Shown piece after piece: positions 1-5,541 of a DNA stretch of 5,543 bases. How positions within the stretch are numbered: the first letter of the stretch is position 1; each line of letters starts with the position of its first letter. This DNA comes from BOG-933 sp037147415 (GTDB taxonomy: Bacteria; Pseudomonadota; Alphaproteobacteria; Azospirillales; Azospirillaceae): assembly GCA_037147415.1 (NCBI GenBank), contig JBAWVF010000230.1, forward strand, positions 1-5,543, written 5' to 3'. The notes under the pieces were generated by a model, which made no database searches, was not told the DNA's origin, and saw nothing but the letters and a program-made list of their open reading frames with translations. Made by a program: the position numbers and the translations under genes.

Positions 1-533
1 ACCGCAAGGGCAAGGTCCAACTGATCGACGCCGGCGCCATGTGGCAGAAGATGCGAAAGAGCCTGGGCAGCAAGCGCAAGGAGCTGTCCGAAAACCACAT
101 CGCCGAGATCACCCGTCTCTTCGGCGAGTTTCTCGAAGCCGAACAGGACGGCAAGCCGATCAGCCGCATCTTCAAGAACACCGACTTCGGCTATCGCGCC
201 ATCACCGTCGAGCGGCCCGAGCGCGATGCCAAGGGCAAGGTGGTGCTAGGCGTCAAGGGCAAGCAGAAGGGCAAGCCGCAGCCCGATTCCAAGCTGCGCG
301 ACAGCGAAACCGTGCCGCTGGCCGAGGATGTCGAAAGTTATTTCAAGCGCGAGGTGCTGCCCCACGCCCCCGACGCCTGGATCGACCACGAGAAGACCAA
401 GATCGGCTACGAAATCCCCTTCAACCGCCACTTCTACGTCTTCCAGCCGCCCCGCCCGCTGGCCGAGATCGACGCCGACCTTCGGGGCGTAATCGGGCGC
501 ATTCAAACCATGCTGAGTGAGGTGATGGCATGA
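1..533 (+). CDS. hsdM: Type I methyltransferase subunit HsdM, C-terminal end (5' partial)
   Basis: This is the C-terminal part of the modification subunit of a type I restriction-modification system, which uses S-adenosylmethionine to make N6-methyladenine in HsdM2-HsdS. The gene enters from the left edge with its first whole codon at base 3, and the frame is open before the first ATG at 39, so that ATG is not the start. Recognisable family stretches are KVQLIDAG and WQKMRKSLGSKRKELS near the left edge, followed by the C-terminal helical tail with SRIFKNTDFGYR, HAPDAWIDHEKTKIGYEIPF and NRHFYVFQPPRPL. The SAM-binding motif and the NPPF/NPPY catalytic motif would lie upstream, outside the window. 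A lysine- and glycine-rich linker (about 230-290) is, from memory, normal for this subfamily. The stop TGA (531-533) overlaps the ATG of the next gene, which indicates translational coupling. The visible C-terminus looks intact. Identification is confident. Whether the whole gene is intact cannot be seen. Confidence 0.95.
   Translation, partial: RKGKVQLIDAGAMWQKMRKSLGSKRKELSENHIAEITRLFGEFLEAEQDGKPISRIFKNTDFGYRAITVERPERDAKGKVVLGVKGKQKGKPQPDSKLRDSETVPLAEDVESYFKREVLPHAPDAWIDHEKTKIGYEIPFNRHFYVFQPPRPLAEIDADLRGVIGRIQTMLSEVMA
519..522 (+). promoter_or_regulatory. Ribosome binding site for the GIY-YIG gene
   Basis: GAGG lies 7 bases upstream of the ATG at 530, inside the last codons of hsdM. It supports 530 as the start, and with the ATGA overlap it suggests that ribosomes ending hsdM restart here. 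Confidence 0.6.
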
Positions 534-1471
534 CACATGGTCGCTCTATTCGTCTTTTTCTTTGTGATGGCTCGATATCTGGTATTATTACCGCCGAGAT
601 CATTAACTGGACCGGACACGTCATGTTGGCGCCGCGGTCTCGATTGCCCGATCTTCTTCAGCGGGGTGAGTCCGAACGAACCGGCATATATTTCTTGACC
701 AGCCTTAATGACGAAGGGGCATTTAGACAGGAAATTTATATCGGAGAGACTGATTTAATCAGTCGGCGCCTGCCTGATTATAACAGAGACGAGACAAAGG
801 AATTCTGGGATCGGGTGTGCGTTGTCACAAGTAAGGACTTTAATCTAACGAAGGCCCATGTCAGGTATCTCGAATTCCGTCTTATTTCAATCGCCACTGC
901 TGCCGGGCGGGCTACACTACTTAATCGGACAGAGGGAACTCGGGCCATGGCCTTGCCTGAAGCCGACATTGCCGACATGGAGTTCTTCATCGAGCAAATA
1001 CGTCTAATTTTTCCTGTGCTGGGAATGGGCTTTCTTCGCGATGCTCCGCGACCATCCGAGCCGCCTGCGGCCACCATCGCGCCAGAACCCGTCGGTCAGC
1101 CGCCCTCACCGATATTCGAATTAAACATCCAGAGACATGGCCTTCATGCCGAAGCGCGTGAAATCGGTGATGAGTTTGTCGTTCTGGCTGGATCTCTTGC
1201 CCGTAGAAATTACGAGAGCACCCACCATGAAACTTATAAGAAACTGCATAGCTATCTGAAAGAGAAAGGCATCCTAGAAGATTTCAGCGAGGACAAAATT
1301 CGGTTTAAGACCGACTATGCTTTTACCAAACCCAGCGCCGCAGCTGCGGTGATTGTCGGGCGGCCGGAAAATGGCCGCACCGCGTGGAAGCTTCAAGGCA
1401 CGGACACTACCTACGCCGACTGGCAGGAAGCCCAAGTCGCCGCCGTCACCCCGCCGGGAGGCGAGCCATGA
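530..1471 (+). CDS. GIY-YIG nuclease-like protein with C-terminal DUF4357 domain
   Basis: This 313-residue protein has a divergent GIY-YIG endonuclease fold and a C-terminal DUF4357 domain. Residues 1-50 are a conserved-looking leader (IRLFLCDGS, EIINWTGHV, APRSRLPDLL). The nuclease core follows: G52-I53-Y54, then Y70-I71-G72, a likely catalytic arginine at 79 or 80 (ISRRL) and a likely metal-binding glutamate at 115 (RYLEFRLI). All the expected elements are present, so it may be active. Residues about 172-194 are a proline- and alanine-rich linker. Residues about 260-300 match DUF4357 (YAFTKPSAAAAVIVGR, NGRTAWKL, TYADW). No signal peptide or membrane segment is seen, so it is probably cytoplasmic. 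It overlaps both hsdM and hsdS by ATGA, so it is an integral operon member. Its middle is more A+T-rich than hsdM, which suggests separate ancestry. Its role is not established: an accessory nuclease, a modified-DNA-directed nuclease or a toxin-like effector are all possible. The family assignment is good; the function is inference. Confidence 0.85.
   Translation: MTHGRSIRLFLCDGSISGIITAEIINWTGHVMLAPRSRLPDLLQRGESERTGIYFLTSLNDEGAFRQEIYIGETDLISRRLPDYNRDETKEFWDRVCVVTSKDFNLTKAHVRYLEFRLISIATAAGRATLLNRTEGTRAMALPEADIADMEFFIEQIRLIFPVLGMGFLRDAPRPSEPPAATIAPEPVGQPPSPIFELNIQRHGLHAEAREIGDEFVVLAGSLARRNYESTHHETYKKLHSYLKEKGILEDFSEDKIRFKTDYAFTKPSAAAAVIVGRPENGRTAWKLQGTDTTYADWQEAQVAAVTPPGGEP
748..764. repeat. 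17-bp near-perfect palindrome inside the GIY-YIG gene
   Basis: GACTGATTTAATCAGTC has 8-bp arms around a single central T. It lies in the codons just after the YIG motif. It may be chance or a protein-binding site. No second copy was noticed in the window. Confidence 0.4.
1456..1461 (+). promoter_or_regulatory. Ribosome binding site that fixes the hsdS start
   Basis: GGGAGG lies 6 bases upstream of the ATG at 1468. It decides between that start and the in-frame upstream ATG at 1384, which would add 28 residues unlike HsdS and overlap the preceding gene by 88 bases. Confidence 0.75.
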
Positions 1472-2808
1472 GCTTTCCGCGGTATCCGGAGTACAAGGAC
1501 AGCGGGGTGGAGTGGCTGGGCGAGGTACCGGAGCATTGGGAGGTGTGCGCGCTGAAACGAATGTTTCAGGTGATGGGTGGATCGACGCCGAAGTCTGAGC
1601 ACGAAGCGTTCTGGGATGGTGACGTGGTATGGATTACTCCAGCCGATCTCGGTCAGCTTTCAGGGTTTTCTATTTACGGTTCATCTAGGCAAATTACGCA
1701 GGATGGCTTGGCGTCATGCGGAACGACATTGGTTCCGTGCGGCAGTATTGTATTGTCCACCCGCGCTCCAATTGGATATATCGGTATAGCTGATGTGTCT
1801 CTCTGCACAAATCAAGGCTGCAAGGCTCTTGTTCCGTCAAGCGGCGCTATTTCGCGCTTTTATGCTTATTTATTTTCTGTTGTTTCTGAAGAGCTTAACA
1901 TCAGAGGTCGGGGAGCGACTTTCCTTGAACTCTCAGCCGATGCCTTAGGGGCGTTTGTTCTCTGCGCCCCATCCGTTTCTGAACAATCCGCCATTGCCGC
2001 CTTTCTCGACCGCGAGACCGGCAAGATCGACGCGCTGGTGGCCGAGCAGGAAAAGCTGATTGCCCTGCTGACGGAAAAGCGACGGGCCGTTATCTCCCAC
2101 GCCGTCACCAAGGGCCTGAACCCCGCCGCCCCGATGAAGGATAGCGGCATCGAATGGCTGGGCGAGGTGCCAGCTCACTGGACGGTCGTTTCACTCAAGC
2201 ATTTGGTATCGAATCCAATAATCGACGGACCGCATGAAACCCCGATGAAATGTGATGAAGGGATTCCCTTTGTTTCGGCCGAATCAGTTTCCCAGGGATT
2301 CATCAATTTTGAAAAAATGTGGGGGTACATTTCTCCGGATGATCATGAGCAATATTCGAAACGGTACTCACCGAAGCGCGGAGACATTCTACTTGTTAAG
2401 CTGGGGGCTACAACAGGAACTACAGCGTTGGTCGAAACGGATGATGATTTTAATATATGGGTTCCTCTTGCCGCAATAAGGCTGAGTATCGGGATAATCC
2501 CAAAGTTTATTCTTCATGTGCTTCGTTCAAATAGCCTTATGGTAGCATATGAGCTTAACTGGACTTATGGAACTCAGCAGACTCTAGGCCTGCGAACGAT
2601 ATCCAATCTCCGTATTCCCTTACCTCCTGATGAAGAGCAGCGGGAAATCGTAAATCATCTCGATTCGGTGATTCCTTCGCTCGAAACATTGATCGCAGAA
2701 GCCCTCCACGCCATCGACCTTCTCAAGGAACATCGCTCCGCCCTGATTTCCGCCGCCGTCACCGGCAAGATCGACGTGCGCGGGCTGGTGGAGAGGGAGG
2801 CGGCATGA
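1468..2808 (+). CDS. hsdS: Type I specificity subunit HsdS
   Basis: This 446-residue protein is the DNA-recognition subunit that gives the methyltransferase and restriction complexes their bipartite target. It has the usual two-fold layout. A lead-in (KDSGVEWLGEVPEHWEV, residues 10-26) precedes target-recognition domain 1 (about 27-170). A helical conserved region (about 172-215: AIAAFLDRETGKIDALVAEQ, then LLTEKRRAVISHAVTKG) acts as spacer. A second lead-in (KDSGIEWLGEVPAHWTV, from residue 224) precedes domain 2 (about 240-388), and a second helical region (about 389-438: EEQREIVNHLD, LLKEHRSALISAAVTGKIDV) closes the protein. Length is normal. Both recognition domains are A+T-richer than the conserved regions, typical of domain exchange. 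The start at 1468 is chosen for its ribosome binding site and because the protein begins MSFPRYPEYKDSG, a common HsdS opening. It overlaps its neighbours by ATGA at both ends. The target sequence cannot be read from the protein. Confidence 0.96.
   Translation: MSFPRYPEYKDSGVEWLGEVPEHWEVCALKRMFQVMGGSTPKSEHEAFWDGDVVWITPADLGQLSGFSIYGSSRQITQDGLASCGTTLVPCGSIVLSTRAPIGYIGIADVSLCTNQGCKALVPSSGAISRFYAYLFSVVSEELNIRGRGATFLELSADALGAFVLCAPSVSEQSAIAAFLDRETGKIDALVAEQEKLIALLTEKRRAVISHAVTKGLNPAAPMKDSGIEWLGEVPAHWTVVSLKHLVSNPIIDGPHETPMKCDEGIPFVSAESVSQGFINFEKMWGYISPDDHEQYSKRYSPKRGDILLVKLGATTGTTALVETDDDFNIWVPLAAIRLSIGIIPKFILHVLRSNSLMVAYELNWTYGTQQTLGLRTISNLRIPLPPDEEQREIVNHLDSVIPSLETLIAEALHAIDLLKEHRSALISAAVTGKIDVRGLVEREAA
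1495..1540 (+). repeat. HsdS lead-in repeat, copy 1
   Basis: This 46-bp segment encodes KDSGVEWLGEVPEHW before recognition domain 1. A diverged direct copy lies at 2137-2182 before domain 2. These homologous blocks reflect the internal duplication of HsdS and can serve as recombination points for domain exchange. Confidence 0.8.
2065..2109 (+). repeat. HsdS conserved-region repeat, copy 1
   Basis: This segment encodes LLTEKRRAVISHAVT in the central helical region. It is repeated in diverged form at 2719-2763 (LLKEHRSALISAAVT). The two helices are expected to pair as an antiparallel coiled coil that sets the spacing of the half-sites. Confidence 0.75.
2137..2182 (+). repeat. HsdS lead-in repeat, copy 2
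   Basis: This is the second copy of the 46-bp lead-in. It encodes KDSGIEWLGEVPAHW in front of recognition domain 2 and matches 1495-1540 without gaps, with scattered mostly silent changes. Confidence 0.8.
2719..2763 (+). repeat. HsdS conserved-region repeat, copy 2
   Basis: This is the C-terminal partner of the helix repeat at 2065-2109, encoding LLKEHRSALISAAVT near the end of HsdS. Confidence 0.75.
2795..2800 (+). promoter_or_regulatory. Ribosome binding site for fic
   Basis: GGGAGG lies 4 bases before the ATG at 2805, within the last codons of hsdS. It supports both the start choice and translational coupling. Confidence 0.65.
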
Positions 2809-3857
2809 AATCGTTCGCCCCAGCCTATCTGGCCAATTTGACCGTACCGGCTCGCCTGCTTCGTTTGGTCGCGGCTTTGACGGAATATCGCGGCAAGCAG
2901 GCGCTCTGGGCCAGCACCAAGCCCGAGGTGCTTAAACGCTTGCGTCAGGTTGCCGTGATTGAAAGCGTTGAATCTTCCAGCCGCATGGAAAATGTGGAGG
3001 TCGGCCCCCACACATTTGACCGCATTGTCCGCCAAGCAGAGGCTCCGGAGACCGCTGACCGTTCACAAGCCGAACTGGCTGGCTATCGTGACGCGCTCGA
3101 CCTGATTCATCAGAATGCCGCCGACATGCCGCCCACGGAAAATAGTCTCCGTCAGTTGCACCAAACCCTGATGCGATATACCGTCTCGGGCGGAGGGGGG
3201 TACAAACAGGCCCCTAACGATATCGTGGAAAAGGACGAAACCGGGGCGATTGTGCGGGTCCGCTTTCGGACCGTTTCACCAGCATTGACCGGGATTGCGC
3301 TAAGGACCCTGCATGATGCTCTTGCCGGCGCTCTTGACGCGGGCGACATCGAACCCATCCTGCTTGTCCCCCTTTATGTTCATGACTTTCTGTGCATCCA
3401 CCCGTTTCCTGACGGCAATGGCAGGGTGGCGCGATTGATGACTCTGCTGTTGGCCTATCGGTTCGGGTTCGACGTTGGCCGCTATATCAGCCTTGAGCGC
3501 TTGATTGAGGATAGCAAGGCCACTTATTACGACAGTCTTGCCCAATCTGATGTGAATTGGCACGAGGGGCGGCACGATCACGTCCATTTCACCGAATATT
3601 TGCTGGCAACGATGCTGAGGGCCTACCGTAAGCTTGAAGAAAACACCACCATTGAGCTTGACCACGGTGCTCGGGGCCGCATGGTTGAACAGGCTGTGGA
3701 CTCTCTGCCTTCGCACTTTCGTCTTGCCGATGTGGAAAAACGCTGTCCGTTGGTCGGTCGTGATACCATCCGCAGTGCTTTGGCCAAACTCAAGCTAGAC
3801 GGCAAAATTGTCAGCGAAGGGCGCGGGCGTTTGGCTTCATGGCGGAGGTTGGCATGA
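2805..3857 (+). CDS. Fic-domain protein (probable AMPylase), inhibitory motif at N-terminus, wHTH at C-terminus
   Basis: This 350-residue Fic-family protein most likely transfers AMP (or another nucleotide moiety) from a nucleotide to a hydroxyl of a target protein. The catalytic motif is complete at 199-210: H199-P-F-P-D203-G-N-G-R207-V-A-R210, with catalytic His199, metal-binding Asp203 and phosphate-binding Arg207. Residues 58-63 read S-S-R-M-E62-N, fitting the (S/T)xxxE(G/N) inhibitory helix; because it precedes the Fic core, this is a class II, self-inhibited Fic. Residues around 133-141 (YKQAPNDIV) fit the substrate-binding flap. Residues about 290-350 look like a winged helix (FRLADVEKRCPLVGRDTIRSALAKL, then a basic wing), as in other long Fic proteins. 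Its ATG overlaps the hsdS stop, so it is an operon member. Nothing suggests decay. Its target is unknown. A guard toxin or a modifier of the Hsd complex are possible roles (inference). Family identification is firm. Confidence 0.93.
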   Translation: MKSFAPAYLANLTVPARLLRLVAALTEYRGKQALWASTKPEVLKRLRQVAVIESVESSSRMENVEVGPHTFDRIVRQAEAPETADRSQAELAGYRDALDLIHQNAADMPPTENSLRQLHQTLMRYTVSGGGGYKQAPNDIVEKDETGAIVRVRFRTVSPALTGIALRTLHDALAGALDAGDIEPILLVPLYVHDFLCIHPFPDGNGRVARLMTLLLAYRFGFDVGRYISLERLIEDSKATYYDSLAQSDVNWHEGRHDHVHFTEYLLATMLRAYRKLEENTTIELDHGARGRMVEQAVDSLPSHFRLADVEKRCPLVGRDTIRSALAKLKLDGKIVSEGRGRLASWRRLA

Positions 3858-4018
3858 ATGGTCAAGAATTGGATGAAATGGTCTTAAATGGATTAAAGTC
3901 GCGCCATTTAATCCATTCCTGCCCCTTTGGCCTCTTTCGGGACAGAGGGGGCAAGATTGATAGAGGCCGCCCCTTAGTTAAGGCAATCGCCATTCCCTTA
4001 ACTAGGGCGCGGTGTTAG
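3854..4018 (+). CDS. Small ORF of 54 codons overlapping the fic stop, doubtful
   Basis: The frame starts with the ATG at 3854 inside the fic stop (ATGA), exactly like the three other junctions of this operon, and ends with TAG at 4016-4018, before the hsdR ATG at 4042. The product begins MNGQELDEMVLNG, which looks like a plausible amphipathic protein start, but continues through the inverted repeats into an arginine-rich tail (LTRARC) that does not look like a conserved protein. I do not recognise it. It may be the remnant of a lost gene after fic, or a chance frame produced by the ATGA. No clear ribosome binding site was seen: GGAGG at 3844-3848 is the best candidate, 5 bases upstream of the ATG. 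Confidence 0.25.
   Translation: MNGQELDEMVLNGLKSRHLIHSCPFGLFRDRGGKIDRGRPLVKAIAIPLTRARC
3857..3891 (+). repeat. AATGG motifs phased at 10 bp
   Basis: AATGG occurs at 3857, 3877 and 3887, with AATTGG at 3867, so four near-identical motifs start exactly 10 bases apart on one face of the helix. The 7-base AATGGTC is repeated at 3857 and 3877. Reverse copies (CCATT) follow at 3904, 3913 and 3990. The arrangement resembles an array of operator half-sites between fic and hsdR, but no regulator is identified. Confidence 0.4.
3887..3917. repeat. Exact 11-bp inverted repeat downstream of fic
   Basis: AATGGATTAAA (3887-3897) and TTTAATCCATT (3907-3917) are perfect complements around a 9-base loop. The stem is A+T-rich and no T-run follows, so a DNA-binding site fits better than an intrinsic terminator, although an RNA hairpin remains possible. 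Confidence 0.6.
3920..3953 (+). repeat. GC-rich stem-loop candidate
   Basis: CCTCT (3931-3935) pairs with AGAGG (3944-3948) around an 8-base loop. Outer bases TGCCCC (3920-3925) can alternatively pair with GGGGCA (3948-3953). It lies between the two stronger inverted repeats. A weak terminator or attenuator stem is possible, but no U-tract is present. Confidence 0.3.
3971..4007. repeat. Imperfect 12-bp inverted repeat just upstream of hsdR
   Basis: CCCTTAGTTAAGG (3971-3983) and CCTTAACTAGGG (3996-4007) are complementary over 12 bp with one bulged T, around a 12-base loop. The right arm ends 34 bases before the hsdR ATG. It could be an operator for hsdR or an RNA stem that limits readthrough. 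It lacks the T-run of an intrinsic terminator. Confidence 0.5.
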
Positions 4019-4041
4019 AAAAGGATGGGGCGGAACCTGCC

Positions 4042-5541
4042 ATGAGCCTGCACAAGGAAATCGCCTTCGAGAACGAAATCTGCGCCGACCTCGCGGCCGA
4101 GGGCTGGCTCTATGCCGAGGGCGACGCCGCCCGTTACGACCGCGCCCGCGCGCTGTTTCCCGCCGACCTGCTGGCATGGCTCCAGGAGACCCAGCCCAAG
4201 GCGTGGGAGGCACTGACCAAGAGCCATGGCGCCAGCGCCGAAGCCGTGTTGCTCGACCGCGTGCGCAAGCATCTGGACGAGCGGGGGACGCTGGAGGCGC
4301 TGCGTCACGGTGTCGATCTGCTGGGGCTGCGTCAACCGCTGATCCTGGCCCAGTTCAAGCCGGCTCTGGGCATGAACCCCGAGCTGCTGGCCCGCTACGC
4401 CGCCAACCGCCTGCGGGTGGTGCGGCAGGTCCGCTACTCCGTCCACACCGAAAACGCCCTCGACCTCGTGCTGTTCCTCAACGGCCTGCCGGTGGCCACG
4501 GTCGAGTTGAAGAGCGACTTCACCCAGAGCGTCGAGGACGCGGTCGACCAGTACCGCTTCGACCGCAATCCCCGGCCCAAGGCCCAGAGCGCCGCCGAGC
4601 CGCTGCTGGAGTTCCCGCGCGGGGCGCTGGTCCACTTCGCGGTCAGCACCTCGGAAGTCCGGATGACCACGCGCTTGCAGGGGGCGGAAACCCGCTTTCT
4701 CCCATTCAACCGGGGCAATGCCGGCGGCGCCGGCAACCCGCCGAACCCTCAAGGCCACCGCACCGCCTACCTATGGCGGGAGATTTGGGAGCGCCATGGC
4801 TGGCTGGAGATTCTCGGCCGCTATCTGGTGGCCAAGCGCGATAGCAAAAAGCAAACCACTGCCATCATCTTCCCCCGCTACCATCAACTCGACGTCACCC
4901 GTGGGCTGGTGGCGACGGTGCTGGCCGAGAAGCCGGGGAAGAAATACCTGATCCAGCATTCGGCCGGGTCCGGGAAAACCAACTCCATCGCCTGGACCGC
5001 CCATTTCCTCGCCGATCTGCACGATGCCGACCACAGCAAGCTGTTCGATACCGTGCTGGTGGTCAGCGATCGCACGGTTCTCGATTCCCAGCTTCAGGAA
5101 GCCATCTTCGATTTCGAGCGCACCACCGGCGTGGTCGCCACCATCAAGGGCGAGTCCCAGAGCAAGAGCGGCGAGCTGGCCACCGCGCTGTCGGGCGGCA
5201 AGAAGATCGTGGTCTGCACCATCCAGACCTTCCCGTTCGCCCTGAAGGCGGTTTTGGAACTGGCGGCGACCCAGGGCAAATGCTTTGCGGTGATCGCCGA
5301 CGAGGCCCATTCCTCCCAGACCGGGGAAGCGGCGGCCAAGCTAAAGCAGGTGCTATCTGCCGAGGAGTTGAAGGACCTCGCCGACGGTGGCGAAGTCGGC
5401 ACCGAAGACCTGCTGGCGGTGCAGATGGCGGCCCGCGCCAACGATGCCGGCATCACCTATGTCGCCTTCACCGCTACGCCCAAGGCCAAGAGAGCTGGCC
5501 CGGAAAATTTAGACAGGAGGTTAGGTGGATTTTTTGCCTGA
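4042..5541 (+). CDS. hsdR: Type I restriction subunit HsdR, N-terminal half, 3' end disrupted
   Basis: HsdR is the ATP-driven translocase and nuclease of the type I complex. Numbered from the ATG at 4042 (MSLHKEIAFENEICADL), the protein shows the nuclease core with D141 and E155-L-K157 (LDLVLFLNG, VATVELKSD) followed by DQYRFDR. The superfamily 2 helicase begins with Walker A A308-G-S-G-K312-T, then VSDRTVLDSQL (motif Ia), a DEAH box at 420-423 (VIADEAHSSQTG) and T477-A-T-P (motif III). Immediately after TATPKAK (residue 483) the family sequence, normally continuing with TLELFG-like residues, stops. Sixteen unrelated residues follow, then TGA at 5539-5541. Helicase motifs IV-VI and the C-terminal assembly helices are absent, leaving 499 residues of a usual 1,000 or so, so restriction should be lost. 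A GTG at 4012 is in frame, but the ATG gives the typical family N-terminus. The gene is separated from fic by intergenic DNA, so it may have its own control. Confidence 0.92.
   Translation: MSLHKEIAFENEICADLAAEGWLYAEGDAARYDRARALFPADLLAWLQETQPKAWEALTKSHGASAEAVLLDRVRKHLDERGTLEALRHGVDLLGLRQPLILAQFKPALGMNPELLARYAANRLRVVRQVRYSVHTENALDLVLFLNGLPVATVELKSDFTQSVEDAVDQYRFDRNPRPKAQSAAEPLLEFPRGALVHFAVSTSEVRMTTRLQGAETRFLPFNRGNAGGAGNPPNPQGHRTAYLWREIWERHGWLEILGRYLVAKRDSKKQTTAIIFPRYHQLDVTRGLVATVLAEKPGKKYLIQHSAGSGKTNSIAWTAHFLADLHDADHSKLFDTVLVVSDRTVLDSQLQEAIFDFERTTGVVATIKGESQSKSGELATALSGGKKIVVCTIQTFPFALKAVLELAATQGKCFAVIADEAHSSQTGEAAAKLKQVLSAEELKDLADGGEVGTEDLLAVQMAARANDAGITYVAFTATPKAKRAGPENLDRRLGGFFA

Noticed and set aside
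1338..1378. GC-rich palindromes CCGCAGCTGCGG (1338-1349) and GCGGCC/GGCCGC (1360-1378)
   Set aside because: They lie in alanine- and glycine-rich DUF4357 codons of G+C-rich DNA, where short palindromes are expected by chance.
1384..1467. Longer HsdS starting at the in-frame ATG at 1384
   Set aside because: It overlaps the GIY-YIG gene by 88 bases, adds residues unlike HsdS and lacks the good ribosome binding site found before 1468.
530..1471. Methionine sulfoxide reductase as the product of the second gene
   Set aside because: I recall members of this family sometimes carrying such a label, but no reductase motif is seen, while the GIY-YIG and DUF4357 signatures are clear.
3869..3897. Promoter-like TTGGAT, 17 bases, ATTAAA upstream of hsdR
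   Set aside because: The -10 match is poor (3 of 6) and the bases belong to the phased repeat and inverted repeat, so it cannot be supported as a promoter.
3887..4007. Intrinsic transcription terminator after fic
   Set aside because: Several stems can form, but none is followed by a run of T, so only the inverted repeats are reported.
4012..4041. HsdR start at the GTG at 4012
   Set aside because: The ATG at 4042 gives the familiar family N-terminus (MSLHKEIAFE). The 10 extra residues look non-homologous and would overlap the small ORF.
4015..4758. Reverse-strand 247-codon open frame opposite hsdR
   Set aside because: It mirrors the G+C-rich codon positions of hsdR and has no recognisable motif, so it is a coding shadow. 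Other reverse frames were dropped for the same reason.
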